This document shows positions 56,314 through 64,000 of a DNA stretch of 64,000 nucleotides, piece by piece. The notes under the pieces are model-generated. The model was not told where the DNA came from. It made no database searches and saw only the letters and a program-made list of their open reading frames with translations. The stretch is from the NCBI GenBank assembly GCA_937871435.1, contig CALMQM010000012.1, positions 49,136 to 113,135 on the forward strand, given 5' to 3'. The position numbers were made by a program, and so were the translations under genes. Positions within the stretch are counted from its first letter, which is position 1; each line of letters begins with the position of its first letter. This DNA comes from an uncultured Bacteroidota bacterium (GTDB taxonomy: Bacteria; Bacteroidota; Bacteroidia; AKYH767-A; 2013-40CM-41-45).

Positions 56314-57102
56314 ATGAAGAAGCTTCTTTTGCTTTTTACTTTTTTTATCTGCGTGGCATTTACGCCTTCGGATTATGTGTTGTTACATCAAATTCCATTC
56401 AACCATGTGAAAGCGATGACAACCGATAATCTCGGAAATGTTTTCGTAATTGTTGAAAATCAGTTATTGGAGTTTGATGCTTCAGGTAAACCGAAAGCAA
56501 ATTACAGTGAAAAAAATCTGGGGGAGTTGCGATCTGTGGATGTAGGTAATCCCATGAAAATAGAATTATTCTATCCTGATTTCGGTCGAATTGTTATGCT
56601 CAATTCTTCGCTGGCAGTTCAATCAACAATAAATCTCCGTGCATTGGGAATTTCACAAGCATCACTCGCTTGTCATTCTTTTGTAGATGGTTATTGGATT
56701 TTTGATTTGCAGGATTACCAGCTAAAGAAAGTGACACTTGACTTGCAAATTGCCTCTCAAAGTGGTGATGTACGTAAATGGTCGGCAGGCAAATTGTTGC
56801 CAAATTTTTTGATCGAGGCGGATGGATTTGTCTATCTGAACGATCCTTCTCAGGGTATTCTGGTATTCGACAGGTATGGAACCTATTATAAAAATATTCC
56901 ATTGAAAGGCTTGTCAAATTTTCAGATCATTGAAAATGAGTTGTTGTATTTTCAGGAAGGAAGCTATAAGGCGTTTCACCTGAAAACACTTTCCGAGCGA
57001 TCTATCATTTTACCGGCACAGGATTCCATACTTTCTGCCCGGATTGAAATGCATCAACTTTATTTATTAACAAGTGGTTCATTGAGTTTTTATTCTTTTT
57101 AG
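56314..57102 (+). CDS. Exported beta-propeller-like protein
   Basis: 262 residues with a signal peptide (MKKLLLLFTFFICVAFT). Repeated short segments, such as AMTTDNLGNVFVIVENQLLEFD and GFVYLNDPSQGILVFDRYGTY (given in part), look like blades of a six- or seven-bladed NHL/PQQ-type propeller. I recognise no specific family. It starts 4 bases after the GH3 stop and is surely co-transcribed with it. A periplasmic binding or scaffolding role is plausible, not shown. Confidence 0.7.
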   Translation: MKKLLLLFTFFICVAFTPSDYVLLHQIPFNHVKAMTTDNLGNVFVIVENQLLEFDASGKPKANYSEKNLGELRSVDVGNPMKIELFYPDFGRIVMLNSSLAVQSTINLRALGISQASLACHSFVDGYWIFDLQDYQLKKVTLDLQIASQSGDVRKWSAGKLLPNFLIEADGFVYLNDPSQGILVFDRYGTYYKNIPLKGLSNFQIIENELLYFQEGSYKAFHLKTLSERSIILPAQDSILSARIEMHQLYLLTSGSLSFYSF

Positions 57103-57145
57103 CTTCGCTGCAGTTTGTATCAACAAATTAACTTCTCAAGAAAAC

Positions 57146-57898
57146 ATGGCTTCCAAACCCATTACGCAAAAAAACAGCACAGTAAAACCAGCTTCTAAAG
57201 CTGCCGTGAAAACCCCTTCTCCAAAAACATCTACTGTGAAGTCAGCAGAAAAATATTCACCCACCAAGAAACAATTGGCGCCATTGCATATTGCTATCGC
57301 TGGAAATATTGGTGCCGGTAAAACCACACTTGCCACTTTACTTGCGAAAAACCTGAAATGGGAACCGCATTATGAAGATGTGGATGACAATCCGTACCTC
57401 AATGATTTTTATGATGACATGCAACGTTGGTCATTCAACCTGCAGATCTATTTTTTGAATTCGCGTTTCGAACAAATTACCAAAATTCGCCAAAGCGGAA
57501 AAACTGTAATTCAGGACAGAACAATTTATGAAGATGCGAATATTTTTGCGCCAAATCTTCATGCTATGGGATTGATGACCACACGGGATTTTAACAACTA
57601 TCAAAGTTTGTTTAATCTCATGAATAAATTTGTTTCTCCTCCGGATTTGTTGATTTATTTACGTGGTAGTGTTCCAACTCTTGTGAATCAGATTGCCCGC
57701 CGCGGCCGTGATTACGAGAACTCTATTCGTATTGATTATCTTAAACGACTCAATGAAAGATATGAAGCATGGATTTCTACTTATGATCAGGGAAAATTGC
57801 TTGTCATAGATATCGATGATTTGAACTTTGCTGATAATCCTGAAGATTTAGGTAAGATCATCAACAGGATCAATGCGGAAGTAAACGGACTTTTTTAA
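57146..57898 (+). CDS. Deoxynucleoside kinase with basic N-terminal extension
   Basis: 250 residues. A Lys/Thr/Ser/Pro/Ala-rich leader of about 45 residues, probably unstructured, precedes a dNK/dGK domain. The P-loop is GNIGAGKT (53-60). The DRT motif (QDRTIYEDANIF) and the arginine-rich lid RRGRDYENSI are both present. It phosphorylates deoxynucleosides (dA, dG or dC types) for salvage. The extension is absent from typical dNKs, and its composition recalls histone-like tails, so it could aid nucleic-acid or protein contact. It lies 43 bases after the propeller-like gene and ends at a terminator. Confidence 0.9.
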   Translation: MASKPITQKNSTVKPASKAAVKTPSPKTSTVKSAEKYSPTKKQLAPLHIAIAGNIGAGKTTLATLLAKNLKWEPHYEDVDDNPYLNDFYDDMQRWSFNLQIYFLNSRFEQITKIRQSGKTVIQDRTIYEDANIFAPNLHAMGLMTTRDFNNYQSLFNLMNKFVSPPDLLIYLRGSVPTLVNQIARRGRDYENSIRIDYLKRLNERYEAWISTYDQGKLLVIDIDDLNFADNPEDLGKIINRINAEVNGLF

Positions 57899-58204
57899 CC
57901 AACACATAAACACAGAAAAATCCCCCGGTTTCGGGGGATTTTTTTTTGAATTACTTTGTACAGATGAATGATGAAATCAAATTCATCACGAGTATGTTAT
58001 AAGGAATTTCTTCTGTCTGTGATGAGGCATTCAAATTTTAAAACGTCAATCACATTGAAGAAATTCTGTTTGTCAACTGTATGCATGTATGAAAATTTGG
58101 CCAGTTGCATTGTACTGGATTTGGTTGTCATCTTATACAGTCACAATCCGGCTTCGGGAGAATAGAAATCTCGAACATCGGAAAAAAAAGAAGGTGGATA
58201 AAAC
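57899..58204. other. 306-base region after the deoxynucleoside kinase gene
   Basis: It contains the terminator at 57916-57948, then AT-rich DNA up to the convergent membrane-protein gene. A plus-strand open frame runs out of it into that gene's antisense and is not accepted. Confidence 0.55.
57916..57948 (+). terminator. Terminator after the deoxynucleoside kinase gene
   Basis: AATCCCCCG, loop GTTT, CGGGGGATT with flanking A-run and a run of about nine T. Strong intrinsic terminator. Confidence 0.92.
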
Positions 58205-58570
58205 TCAGCTGATAGGTGGAAGGACCGCCCATAAGGCAATCGCTGAAATCACATTGCCCAATCCTAAAGGAACAAGGAAATTCTTTACCGGAATTTTAAA
58301 CAATGCACTGGTTAGTAATACCTCTGTAAGTGTTGAGCCGACTAAAATGAACATCATCATAAAAGAGATACTAACTGTAGTGAAAGCGGAGCTGAGAATC
58401 AAGGTGGATACAAATGCGATCACATTTCCTGTGAGGGCGATTAAAAAAGCTTTGGAGTAAGACAAATGAACAAAGAAACGAAGCATGATCCATTCCAGCA
58501 GAAAAACCGCCAGTGGGATATACCAATGTTTTTGTAATACTGAAATGATTAGACTGGCAACAAATCCCAT
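58205..58570 (-). CDS. Small hypothetical membrane protein
   Basis: 121 residues with four predicted membrane helices (for example HWYIPLAVFLLEWIMLRFFV and FLIALTGNVIAFVSTLILSS). It has no signal peptide motif beyond the first helix, and I recognise no family. A plus-strand frame of 123 codons (58089-58460) overlaps it. The minus-strand reading has the typical hydrophobic, well-ordered helices and short loops of a real membrane protein, and I take it as the true gene. No neighbour suggests a role. Confidence 0.6.
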   Translation of the reverse strand: MGFVASLIISVLQKHWYIPLAVFLLEWIMLRFFVHLSYSKAFLIALTGNVIAFVSTLILSSAFTTVSISFMMMFILVGSTLTEVLLTSALFKIPVKNFLVPLGLGNVISAIALWAVLPPIS

Positions 58571-58717
58571 GAGATGGACAAACGAGTTGAAAGGCTGGTT
58601 GTCAAATATACAAATATATTAAAGCAAGAAAAAAACCGGTTCTGAACCTGCAAACAATACTGTTCCTTTCATATAAATGTAACCGTTTTGCGAAACTTAT
58701 ACTCTTGATATTCAGAC

Positions 58718-59614
58718 TTACATATTTCCTGAGAGTAAAACTTTCCAGGCATCATCAACATGACCTTTGTCCAATAAAGTTTTTGCGAGTTCGTGAATTT
58801 TATTCCGCAGTTGGTCCGGATTTTTACTATAGTGATTAAATAATTCCTGCATGAAATCTTTTCTTTTGTATTCTGCAATACTATCCTGATCCGGCAGTTG
58901 ATGAACATTTCCGAGTTGACCGAGATTATTGCCGGTAAGTACAGAACTGTTTCGGATCAATTCCGGAATCTGATCGTACCCGATACCAAGTGAACTGTTT
59001 GGTTTTGCGACTTCAAAAATCGCGGCACCTGATGCCCGGCAGTAGAAATCTCCGCCCATCCTTGCAACAAGGTCAATTTTATGAATGTCGATTTTATTTT
59101 CCGGTGTCAGTACCGATTCGTCAATATGCATTCTCAGGATTTCACAAATGATCAGGTTTGCAGCACCACCTTCTGTACCGGTCTCTTTTACTTCGAGGAC
59201 TTTGCATTCCATTTGCACGGGTGATTCTTTTACTCTGAAAGGCCGGACCAATTCAGATGCAAGCGGAGTGAAGCCGGATTTGACAAATTCATTAATTCCC
59301 TTTGGATATTCCGTACTTGAAAGCGACATCTGATGGACCATAGAATAATTTACCACGTTGATGACAACTTCCATTGTTTCATAAATATTTTCAAGTGTAT
59401 GCTTGATAGTATTATCCCTCACCCGGCGAGCGGGAGAAAATACAACGATCGGAGGATTGCTTCCGAATGCATTGAAAAAGCTGAAGGGGCTTAGATTTGG
59501 ATTCCCGTTCTTATCAACAGTACTTGCAAAAGCAATGGGTCTGGGCGCAATGGATGCAAGCATATAACTGTGAAAAACACTTGTCTTAAGCTCTTTGGGA
59601 TTAATGCTAAACAT
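58718..59614 (-). CDS. Flavin reductase-like FMN-binding split-barrel protein
   Basis: 298 residues. The first about 200 form the flavin-reductase-like split barrel: the segment SYMLASIAPRPIAFASTVDK binds FMN, and PIVVFSPARRVRDNTIKHTL follows. The remaining about 95 residues are helical and specific to a subgroup common in Bacteroidota. Members reduce flavins or act as FMN-dependent oxidoreductases with unknown targets. It has a perfect -7 element directly upstream and no partner gene nearby. Confidence 0.85.
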   Translation of the reverse strand: MFSINPKELKTSVFHSYMLASIAPRPIAFASTVDKNGNPNLSPFSFFNAFGSNPPIVVFSPARRVRDNTIKHTLENIYETMEVVINVVNYSMVHQMSLSSTEYPKGINEFVKSGFTPLASELVRPFRVKESPVQMECKVLEVKETGTEGGAANLIICEILRMHIDESVLTPENKIDIHKIDLVARMGGDFYCRASGAAIFEVAKPNSSLGIGYDQIPELIRNSSVLTGNNLGQLGNVHQLPDQDSIAEYKRKDFMQELFNHYSKNPDQLRNKIHELAKTLLDKGHVDDAWKVLLSGNM

Positions 59615-59634
59615 GGAAGATTGAGTTATTTTGA

Positions 59635-59642
59635 CAAATGTA
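59635..59642 (-). promoter_or_regulatory. -7 element of the flavin-reductase-like gene
   Basis: Minus strand TACATTTG, a perfect TAnnTTTG match, 20 bases before the ATG. No -33 TTG found. Confidence 0.5.
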
Positions 59643-59798
59643 AGAATACCTGCTTGTTTTTATTTCCCTGAAGATTGTCAAATTGTAAGTCTTTTATTGT
59701 CATTTTTCAAGAGAAGGGATGATTTATATCCTGTTTTGTGAAATGTGAATTCAAATTTTCTACATTTAATTGTTCTAATAATTCAACCCAATCTGGTT

Positions 59799-62700
59799 AT
59801 GAGAAAACTCTTCTTGTGTGCTTTCTTCTTTGTCATCTTCATTGATGCATTTTCGCAAATCAATCCAGCCTTACTAACCAAAAATGTTTACTCGCCTCAG
59901 GTTTCACAGGTACGTTTACTTGGTAAGACCAAAGCGTTAAAATACACACAACCCATCTTGTCATCCCGACCTTCAAAAAAATTGAAACACGCGCGGGAAA
60001 TTTTTAATGAAAAAGAATACAATCCAAGTATCAATCCGAATGCATTACCGTCGGGTAAAGATCCTTTGCTAAATCGTGTTCCGGTAAGAACAAATCAGGA
60101 TATAGATACCATTTTTACCATTGAAGGTTTGAGTGATCCCAATGTTTACCCTCCTGATCCATGTGGAGAAATTGGGAAGAATGAATATATTCAAATGACT
60201 AATGGCGGGAATGGAACTTTGTTTCAAATTTTTGATAAGCAGGGAGTATCCTTGTATGGTCCTGCAACATGTAATACTTTCTGGACACAATTTGGAACAA
60301 CCGGATTGGGTGATCCGATTGTGATGTATGATGAATCTGCAGATCGATGGATGATTTCTGAGCTTTCCATTTCTTTCAGTGATGTACTCATTGCCATTTC
60401 TGAAACAAGTGATCCGCTCGGCAATTATTATGTTTATGATTTTCAAACACCGGGTCTGCCTGATTATCCTAAATATTTTATCTGGCACGATGCATACTAT
60501 TTCTGTTCAAATGAGGGTAGCGGCGGTTCGCCCATTTACGCTTTGAATCGGTCAGATATGTTGAATGGTGTACAGACAACACAATTACTTCGATGGACTG
60601 TTCCCGGATTTAGTGCACTTGGATTTCAATTGGCATCCGGAGCAGATTGGGAAGGAAGCATTCCTCCTCCAATAGGAAGTCCTGCTTATATCTTAAGAAT
60701 GTACGATGATGCATGGAGTGGAGGGACTGATCACCTTGAAATTTGGGAATTATCAGTGAATTGGTCGAATCCCGGAAGTTCAGTGTTAACGGGCCCAAGC
60801 AATTTGAATGTAACAGCATTTGATAGTGATGTGTGTCCGGGATATTGTGCCCCCCAGCCAAGCGGAGGAAGCATTGATGTAATCCAACAGATTCTGATGC
60901 ACAGGGTTCAATACCGGAATTTTGGGACATATGAATCGATGGTTTGTAACCATGTGATTGATCCGGATGGTACAGGAAACTCCTCCGGTATCCGATGGTA
61001 TGAGCTAAGAAAAGATGGAACTAACCCCTGGTCTGTATACCAGGAAGGGACTGTAAGCCCTGATGCAGATTATCGATTCATGGGAAGTATCGCGCAGGAT
61101 GCCAATGGACATATTGCATTAGGGTATAGTGTTTCCAGTTCGTCAATCTATCCTTCATTGAGAATCATTGCACGGAATCCAAGTGACCCTCCGGGACAAA
61201 TGACATACAATGAAGTTCAAATAGCAACCGGACTTGGAGGATTTGGTGGAGGCAGATGGGGAGACTATTCTGAAATGTCGACAGATCCTGTTGAGACCGG
61301 CACTTTTTGGTTTACCGGCGAATACATGGGTCAGTTTGAATGGGCTACTCGAATTGTAAAATTTGAAATGTCAAAGGACTCCAATGAACTTGCGATGAAT
61401 CAAATTATCAGTCCGGTTTCCGCAGGTGGATTGACTTCTGCTGAAACTGTAAAAGTGCGAATCACCAACAATGGAAGTCAGAGCCAGTCGAATTTCCAGG
61501 TTCATTACCGTGTCGATTTAGGAACGGTTGTAACAGAGACAATTGCTGCGACTCTTTTGCCTGACAGTTCTATTGATTATTCGTTTGTAACACCGGCTGA
61601 TCTTTCAGTCGTCGGGCAAACGTATTCCATTCAGGCTTATACTTCACTTCCCAATGATGCGAACCGACAGAATGATACTTTACGTGCGGATGTAACACAT
61701 TTGGTAGATCTGGATAACAACTTGTTGAGTGTTGAAGGTTTGACTGTACAGTCATGCGGTTCGTCAAAAGACATCCGGTTTATTGTCAGAAATGATGGAG
61801 CAACAGCCATTACATCAATGGACCTTAATTATATTTTGAATGGAAATCCGGTCGTCACACATAATCAGGTTGCATCATTGATTACAGGACAAACTGATAC
61901 ATTCACAGTTACAGTTAATAGTATTAACAATGGTTCAAATTCGATTACCATTTTTGTGAGTAATCCTAATGGACAACCGGATCAGCTGCATTCGAATGAT
62001 ACAATACATGCCAGTATTACCGGAATAAATCCGGGGATTACTGTAACCCTGGAATTAAAGACAGATGATTATCCTGAAGAAACCAGTTGGGATTTGATGG
62101 ACGCGTCAGGAACAGTGATTCAAAGTGGAGGTAATTTTACGAACGCGCAATCCATCTATACTCAGGATTTTTGTATGGAAGATACGTGTTACACATTTGT
62201 GATTTATGATACCTATGGCGATGGATTTAACTTTGGAACACCAGGGTATTTCAAATTGATACGGAGTGACGGAGTAATCTTATCCACTAATACACTAACA
62301 GATTTTGGTTATTCAGAGTCTCATTTATTTTGTGCCGACTTCCAGTGCACTCTTTCCGCAACTTCCAATGTGGTGGATGCAAGCGCCGCAGGTGTAAGCG
62401 ATGGTTCCATCCTTGCAAATCCAAATGGAGGTGCTGCGCCATTTGAGTACAGTTTGAATGGAGCTCCTTTTGTATCAGGTAATTTCTTCAGTTCACTACT
62501 TCCGGGAACCTACCAGTTGATTGTCCGTGATTTGAATCATTGCTCGGATACATTACAGGCAATTGTTGGTATCCAGATCGGAGTAAATCAAATTACTTCT
62601 GATCCTGTGAAGATTCATGTGGCTCCAAATCCGGTGGAAGAATTTATCAAACTGGGTGTGGATGGTATATCAGGTCCTGCACAACTGCAAATTCAGATTA

Positions 62701-62858
62701 CCGATCTGCAGGGTAAAGTGGTGAAAAACGGAACCATTCCCAAATATGGTACAGCCTACACAGGGACTATTGTATTTGAAGACAAAGCGCCCGGAGTTTA
62801 TTTTATCCGGTTGGTGAATGTTTCTTACCCGAAACTGATTCGGTTTGTGAAAAATTGA
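59799..62858 (+). CDS. Large T9SS-secreted protein with SprB-type repeat
   Basis: 1019 residues from the ATG at 59799; a GTG frame from 59745 would hide the signal peptide (MRKLFLCAFFFVIFIDAFSQ). Residues about 100-530 look like an irregular beta-propeller or fibronectin-like surface region. About 550-750 are CARDB-like beta sandwiches (VKVRITNNGSQSQSNFQVHY). A GDGFNF-containing beta domain (about 755-850) and a SprB-like repeat (about 850-920) follow. The C-terminal type A sorting domain starts at about 940 (HVAPNPVEEF). It should be exported by the type IX system and attached to the cell surface. An ECF sigma/anti-sigma pair is convergent with it. Confidence 0.85.
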   Translation: MRKLFLCAFFFVIFIDAFSQINPALLTKNVYSPQVSQVRLLGKTKALKYTQPILSSRPSKKLKHAREIFNEKEYNPSINPNALPSGKDPLLNRVPVRTNQDIDTIFTIEGLSDPNVYPPDPCGEIGKNEYIQMTNGGNGTLFQIFDKQGVSLYGPATCNTFWTQFGTTGLGDPIVMYDESADRWMISELSISFSDVLIAISETSDPLGNYYVYDFQTPGLPDYPKYFIWHDAYYFCSNEGSGGSPIYALNRSDMLNGVQTTQLLRWTVPGFSALGFQLASGADWEGSIPPPIGSPAYILRMYDDAWSGGTDHLEIWELSVNWSNPGSSVLTGPSNLNVTAFDSDVCPGYCAPQPSGGSIDVIQQILMHRVQYRNFGTYESMVCNHVIDPDGTGNSSGIRWYELRKDGTNPWSVYQEGTVSPDADYRFMGSIAQDANGHIALGYSVSSSSIYPSLRIIARNPSDPPGQMTYNEVQIATGLGGFGGGRWGDYSEMSTDPVETGTFWFTGEYMGQFEWATRIVKFEMSKDSNELAMNQIISPVSAGGLTSAETVKVRITNNGSQSQSNFQVHYRVDLGTVVTETIAATLLPDSSIDYSFVTPADLSVVGQTYSIQAYTSLPNDANRQNDTLRADVTHLVDLDNNLLSVEGLTVQSCGSSKDIRFIVRNDGATAITSMDLNYILNGNPVVTHNQVASLITGQTDTFTVTVNSINNGSNSITIFVSNPNGQPDQLHSNDTIHASITGINPGITVTLELKTDDYPEETSWDLMDASGTVIQSGGNFTNAQSIYTQDFCMEDTCYTFVIYDTYGDGFNFGTPGYFKLIRSDGVILSTNTLTDFGYSESHLFCADFQCTLSATSNVVDASAAGVSDGSILANPNGGAAPFEYSLNGAPFVSGNFFSSLLPGTYQLIVRDLNHCSDTLQAIVGIQIGVNQITSDPVKIHVAPNPVEEFIKLGVDGISGPAQLQIQITDLQGKVVKNGTIPKYGTAYTGTIVFEDKAPGVYFIRLVNVSYPKLIRFVKN

Positions 62859-62867
62859 TTGGGTTAT

Positions 62868-63206
62868 TTATTTGGCATACAAGAAATATGCGCCGATAAA
62901 TCCAATCAATATAAGAAGCAGCAGGATTAATAGTATACTCACTAATTGAATCGAAGAGAAAATTTTCTTCCGGTATTGATTTTTGTGTTTTGCTCTTGAA
63001 TGCAGTTCTCGTGTGATATTTACGAGACGCATCGGATCCTTCAATTCAGAAAGTCCGTTCAAAGCATCCGAACAGAGACGACATTCCATCAGATGTAATT
63101 CAATCCGATGTTCATCCGCACGTGAAAGCTTGCCGCGGGAATACTCCTGCAGTTCAGTCAGACTGAGATGCCATTCAGTATCGAAAGGATGATTGTTCTT
63201 TGTCAT
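62868..63206 (-). CDS. Anti-sigma factor-like zinc-finger membrane protein
   Basis: 112 residues. The N-terminal cytoplasmic half carries the anti-sigma zinc motif HLMECRLC (HxxxCxxC), with an upstream His (HRIEL). A single C-terminal membrane helix (SIQLVSILLILLLLILIGFI) completes a ZAS-type anti-sigma factor. Its gene overlaps the upstream sigma factor gene by 32 bases, so the two are translated together and likely act as a pair. The sensed signal is unknown. The C-terminus has only a few residues outside the membrane, so it has no real sensor domain. Confidence 0.82.
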   Translation of the reverse strand: MTKNNHPFDTEWHLSLTELQEYSRGKLSRADEHRIELHLMECRLCSDALNGLSELKDPMRLVNITRELHSRAKHKNQYRKKIFSSIQLVSILLILLLLILIGFIGAYFLYAK

Positions 63207-63768
63207 GACTAAATTTTTCCAGAAACAATTTTAAATTTCTCTTCCCGTTTTGAATATGACTTTTAACCTGTTTAAAAGTAAACCCGGTCATTGTACATAT
63301 TTGGTTGTAACTTTTTTCTTCAATGTAAAACATTTGAAGACATATTCTTTGTGCTTCATTCAATTGATTCATTCCTTCATTCAAATGAGGTAAATGAATT
63401 TCAGTAAGATCATGATGCTCGATAGTCTCTTGTGTAGCCTGAACATTTTCTACATTATAAATGGGCACGATTGCATTTTTTCTTTTGAGTTCTTTGAGAC
63501 ATCTGTTCCGGGTGACTGTATGTAACCAGCTTGAAAAATGTTTGATATCGTATCGAAGCAGGTCCTGATTTAGTTTTTCAAAAATGGAGAGCACTACATC
63601 TTTGCATTCCTCTTCATCCCTGAGATAGTTGAGGCAGACAGAAAAAATAAGGTGACTATAGCGTTCAAAGAGTATTCCGATGAGATCAGGATCGGGATGT
63701 TTGCGATAAGACAGGATAATTTCTTCATCCCTGAGTATCACTTTCCGATTTGACCTTAAAAAGCGCAT
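63175..63768 (-). CDS. ECF-type RNA polymerase sigma factor
   Basis: 197 residues. Region 2 (FERYSHLIFSVCLNYLRDEE; FSSWLHTVTRNRCLKELKRK) binds core polymerase and the -10 element. Region 4 (LNEAQRICLQMFYIEEKSYN; GFTFKQVKSHIQNGKRNLK) binds the -35 element. It is a typical two-domain extracytoplasmic-function factor of Bacteroidota. The gene overlaps the following anti-sigma-like gene by 32 bases. Target promoters are not recognisable here. Confidence 0.9.
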   Translation of the reverse strand: MRFLRSNRKVILRDEEIILSYRKHPDPDLIGILFERYSHLIFSVCLNYLRDEEECKDVVLSIFEKLNQDLLRYDIKHFSSWLHTVTRNRCLKELKRKNAIVPIYNVENVQATQETIEHHDLTEIHLPHLNEGMNQLNEAQRICLQMFYIEEKSYNQICTMTGFTFKQVKSHIQNGKRNLKLFLEKFSHDKEQSSFRY

Positions 63769-63824
63769 ATTTAATGTTAACGACGAATTAGATACCGGAT
63801 TGTCTAAATTCCATATTCGATCCG

Positions 63825-63855
63825 TTGGGCGACACCCAAAAAAGTACTATCTTTG
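63825..63855 (+). promoter_or_regulatory. Promoter of the tRNA-Leu gene
   Basis: TTG (63825-63827), a 20-base spacer, then TATCTTTG (63848-63855). A full Bacteroidota consensus, 87 bases before the tRNA. Confidence 0.8.
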
Positions 63856-63941
63856 CGCTCCCAAAAACAGCCCGTTCTTTGTTTTTTGGCCGCGGAAGCG
63901 AAATTGGTCGGTTTTGATTCAAATGCTTCCATGGAAAATAT

Positions 63942-64000
63942 GCGCATGTGGCGTAATTGGCAGCCGCGCCAGACTTAGGATCTGGTGCCGAAAGGCGTGG
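63942..64000 (+). tRNA. tRNA-Leu, anticodon TAG (3' part beyond window)
   Basis: It begins GCGCATG (acceptor arm), then a D arm with AATTGGCAG. The anticodon arm CCAGA-CTTAGGA-TCTGG puts TAG at positions 34-36, reading CUA/CUN leucine codons. The long variable arm typical of leucine tRNAs has started (TGCCGAAAGGCGT) when the window ends. The T arm and 3' acceptor are outside. Confidence 0.92.

Noticed and set aside
58089..58460. 123-codon plus-strand frame opposite the small membrane protein
   Set aside because: Basic, low-quality composition; the minus-strand frame has the regular helices of a membrane protein. Only moderately certain.
60069..60488. 139-codon minus-strand frame inside the 1019-residue T9SS gene
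   Set aside because: Antisense shadow; the plus strand is a continuous secreted protein with a sorting domain.
1..64000. Mobile elements, prophage, CRISPR arrays, rRNA genes and toxin-antitoxin systems
   Set aside because: No transposase, integrase, phage structural gene, repeat-spacer pattern or rRNA was found on either strand.

Overview
The window is a stretch of Bacteroidota chromosome. Four kinds of evidence support this. Promoters match the phylum's TTG-N19-21-TAnnTTTG pattern, and Shine-Dalgarno sequences are essentially absent. Two large secreted proteins end in type IX secretion (T9SS) sorting domains. Families largely confined to the phylum occur (DUF4290, DUF4476, S46 peptidases, an HTH-less sigma-54 response regulator). 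The gene order grpE-dnaJ-ABC transporter-Ppx/GppA-response regulator-alaS-M23-MerR is also typical as I recall it. The futalosine menaquinone genes mqnB/mqnD, an EtfAB pair, ATP-type PEP carboxykinase and a membrane pyrophosphatase suggest a free-living respiratory bacterium rather than a gut Bacteroides; the exact order cannot be fixed from the sequence.

Layout. 1-8.8 kb: a truncated DEAD-box RNA helicase, pyruvate dehydrogenase E1 beta, a TPR protein, etfB-etfA-bifunctional nuclease, a nucleoside transporter, and thyA-folA. 8.9-13.5 kb: a membrane pyrophosphatase with an unusual cysteine/methionine-rich tail, then a T9SS protein with P-domain, lysyl-oxidase-like and PKD domains. 14-18.9 kb: typA/bipA, an OmpA/TPR lipoprotein followed by a compound hairpin, and a methyltransferase. 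19-28.3 kb, mostly minus strand: rsmE, a DUF4159 protein, pckA, small envelope proteins, a saccharopine-dehydrogenase-family enzyme, trmN6, and rpsP-rimM. 28.7-42.5 kb, all plus strand: a UvrD/PcrA helicase, DUF4290, a DEGS1-like desaturase, murA, a TlpA thioredoxin, grpE-dnaJ, an ABC exporter pair, Ppx/GppA, a sigma-54 activator and a YD-repeat-like protein. 42.5-52.8 kb: alaS, an M23 peptidase, MerR, an S46 dipeptidyl peptidase, hldD, mqnD, mqnB, and a 6-pyruvoyltetrahydropterin synthase-folE pair. 52.9-64 kb: a BAX inhibitor-1 family protein, fabD, a GH3 protein, a deoxynucleoside kinase, a flavin reductase, a 1019-residue T9SS protein, an ECF sigma/anti-sigma pair, and a tRNA-Leu cut by the right edge.

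Most genes are core housekeeping functions. No insertion sequence, prophage, CRISPR array, plasmid function or rRNA gene is visible, so this is not a mobile island. The most notable signals are the sphingolipid delta-4-desaturase-like enzyme between DUF4290 and murA, the 24-cysteine tail on the pyrophosphatase, the animal-type PTPS next to folE, the sigma-54 activator with GAFTSA and no DNA-binding domain, the lysyl-oxidase-like secreted protein, and the GH3 acyl-adenylase in an apparent fabD-linked operon.
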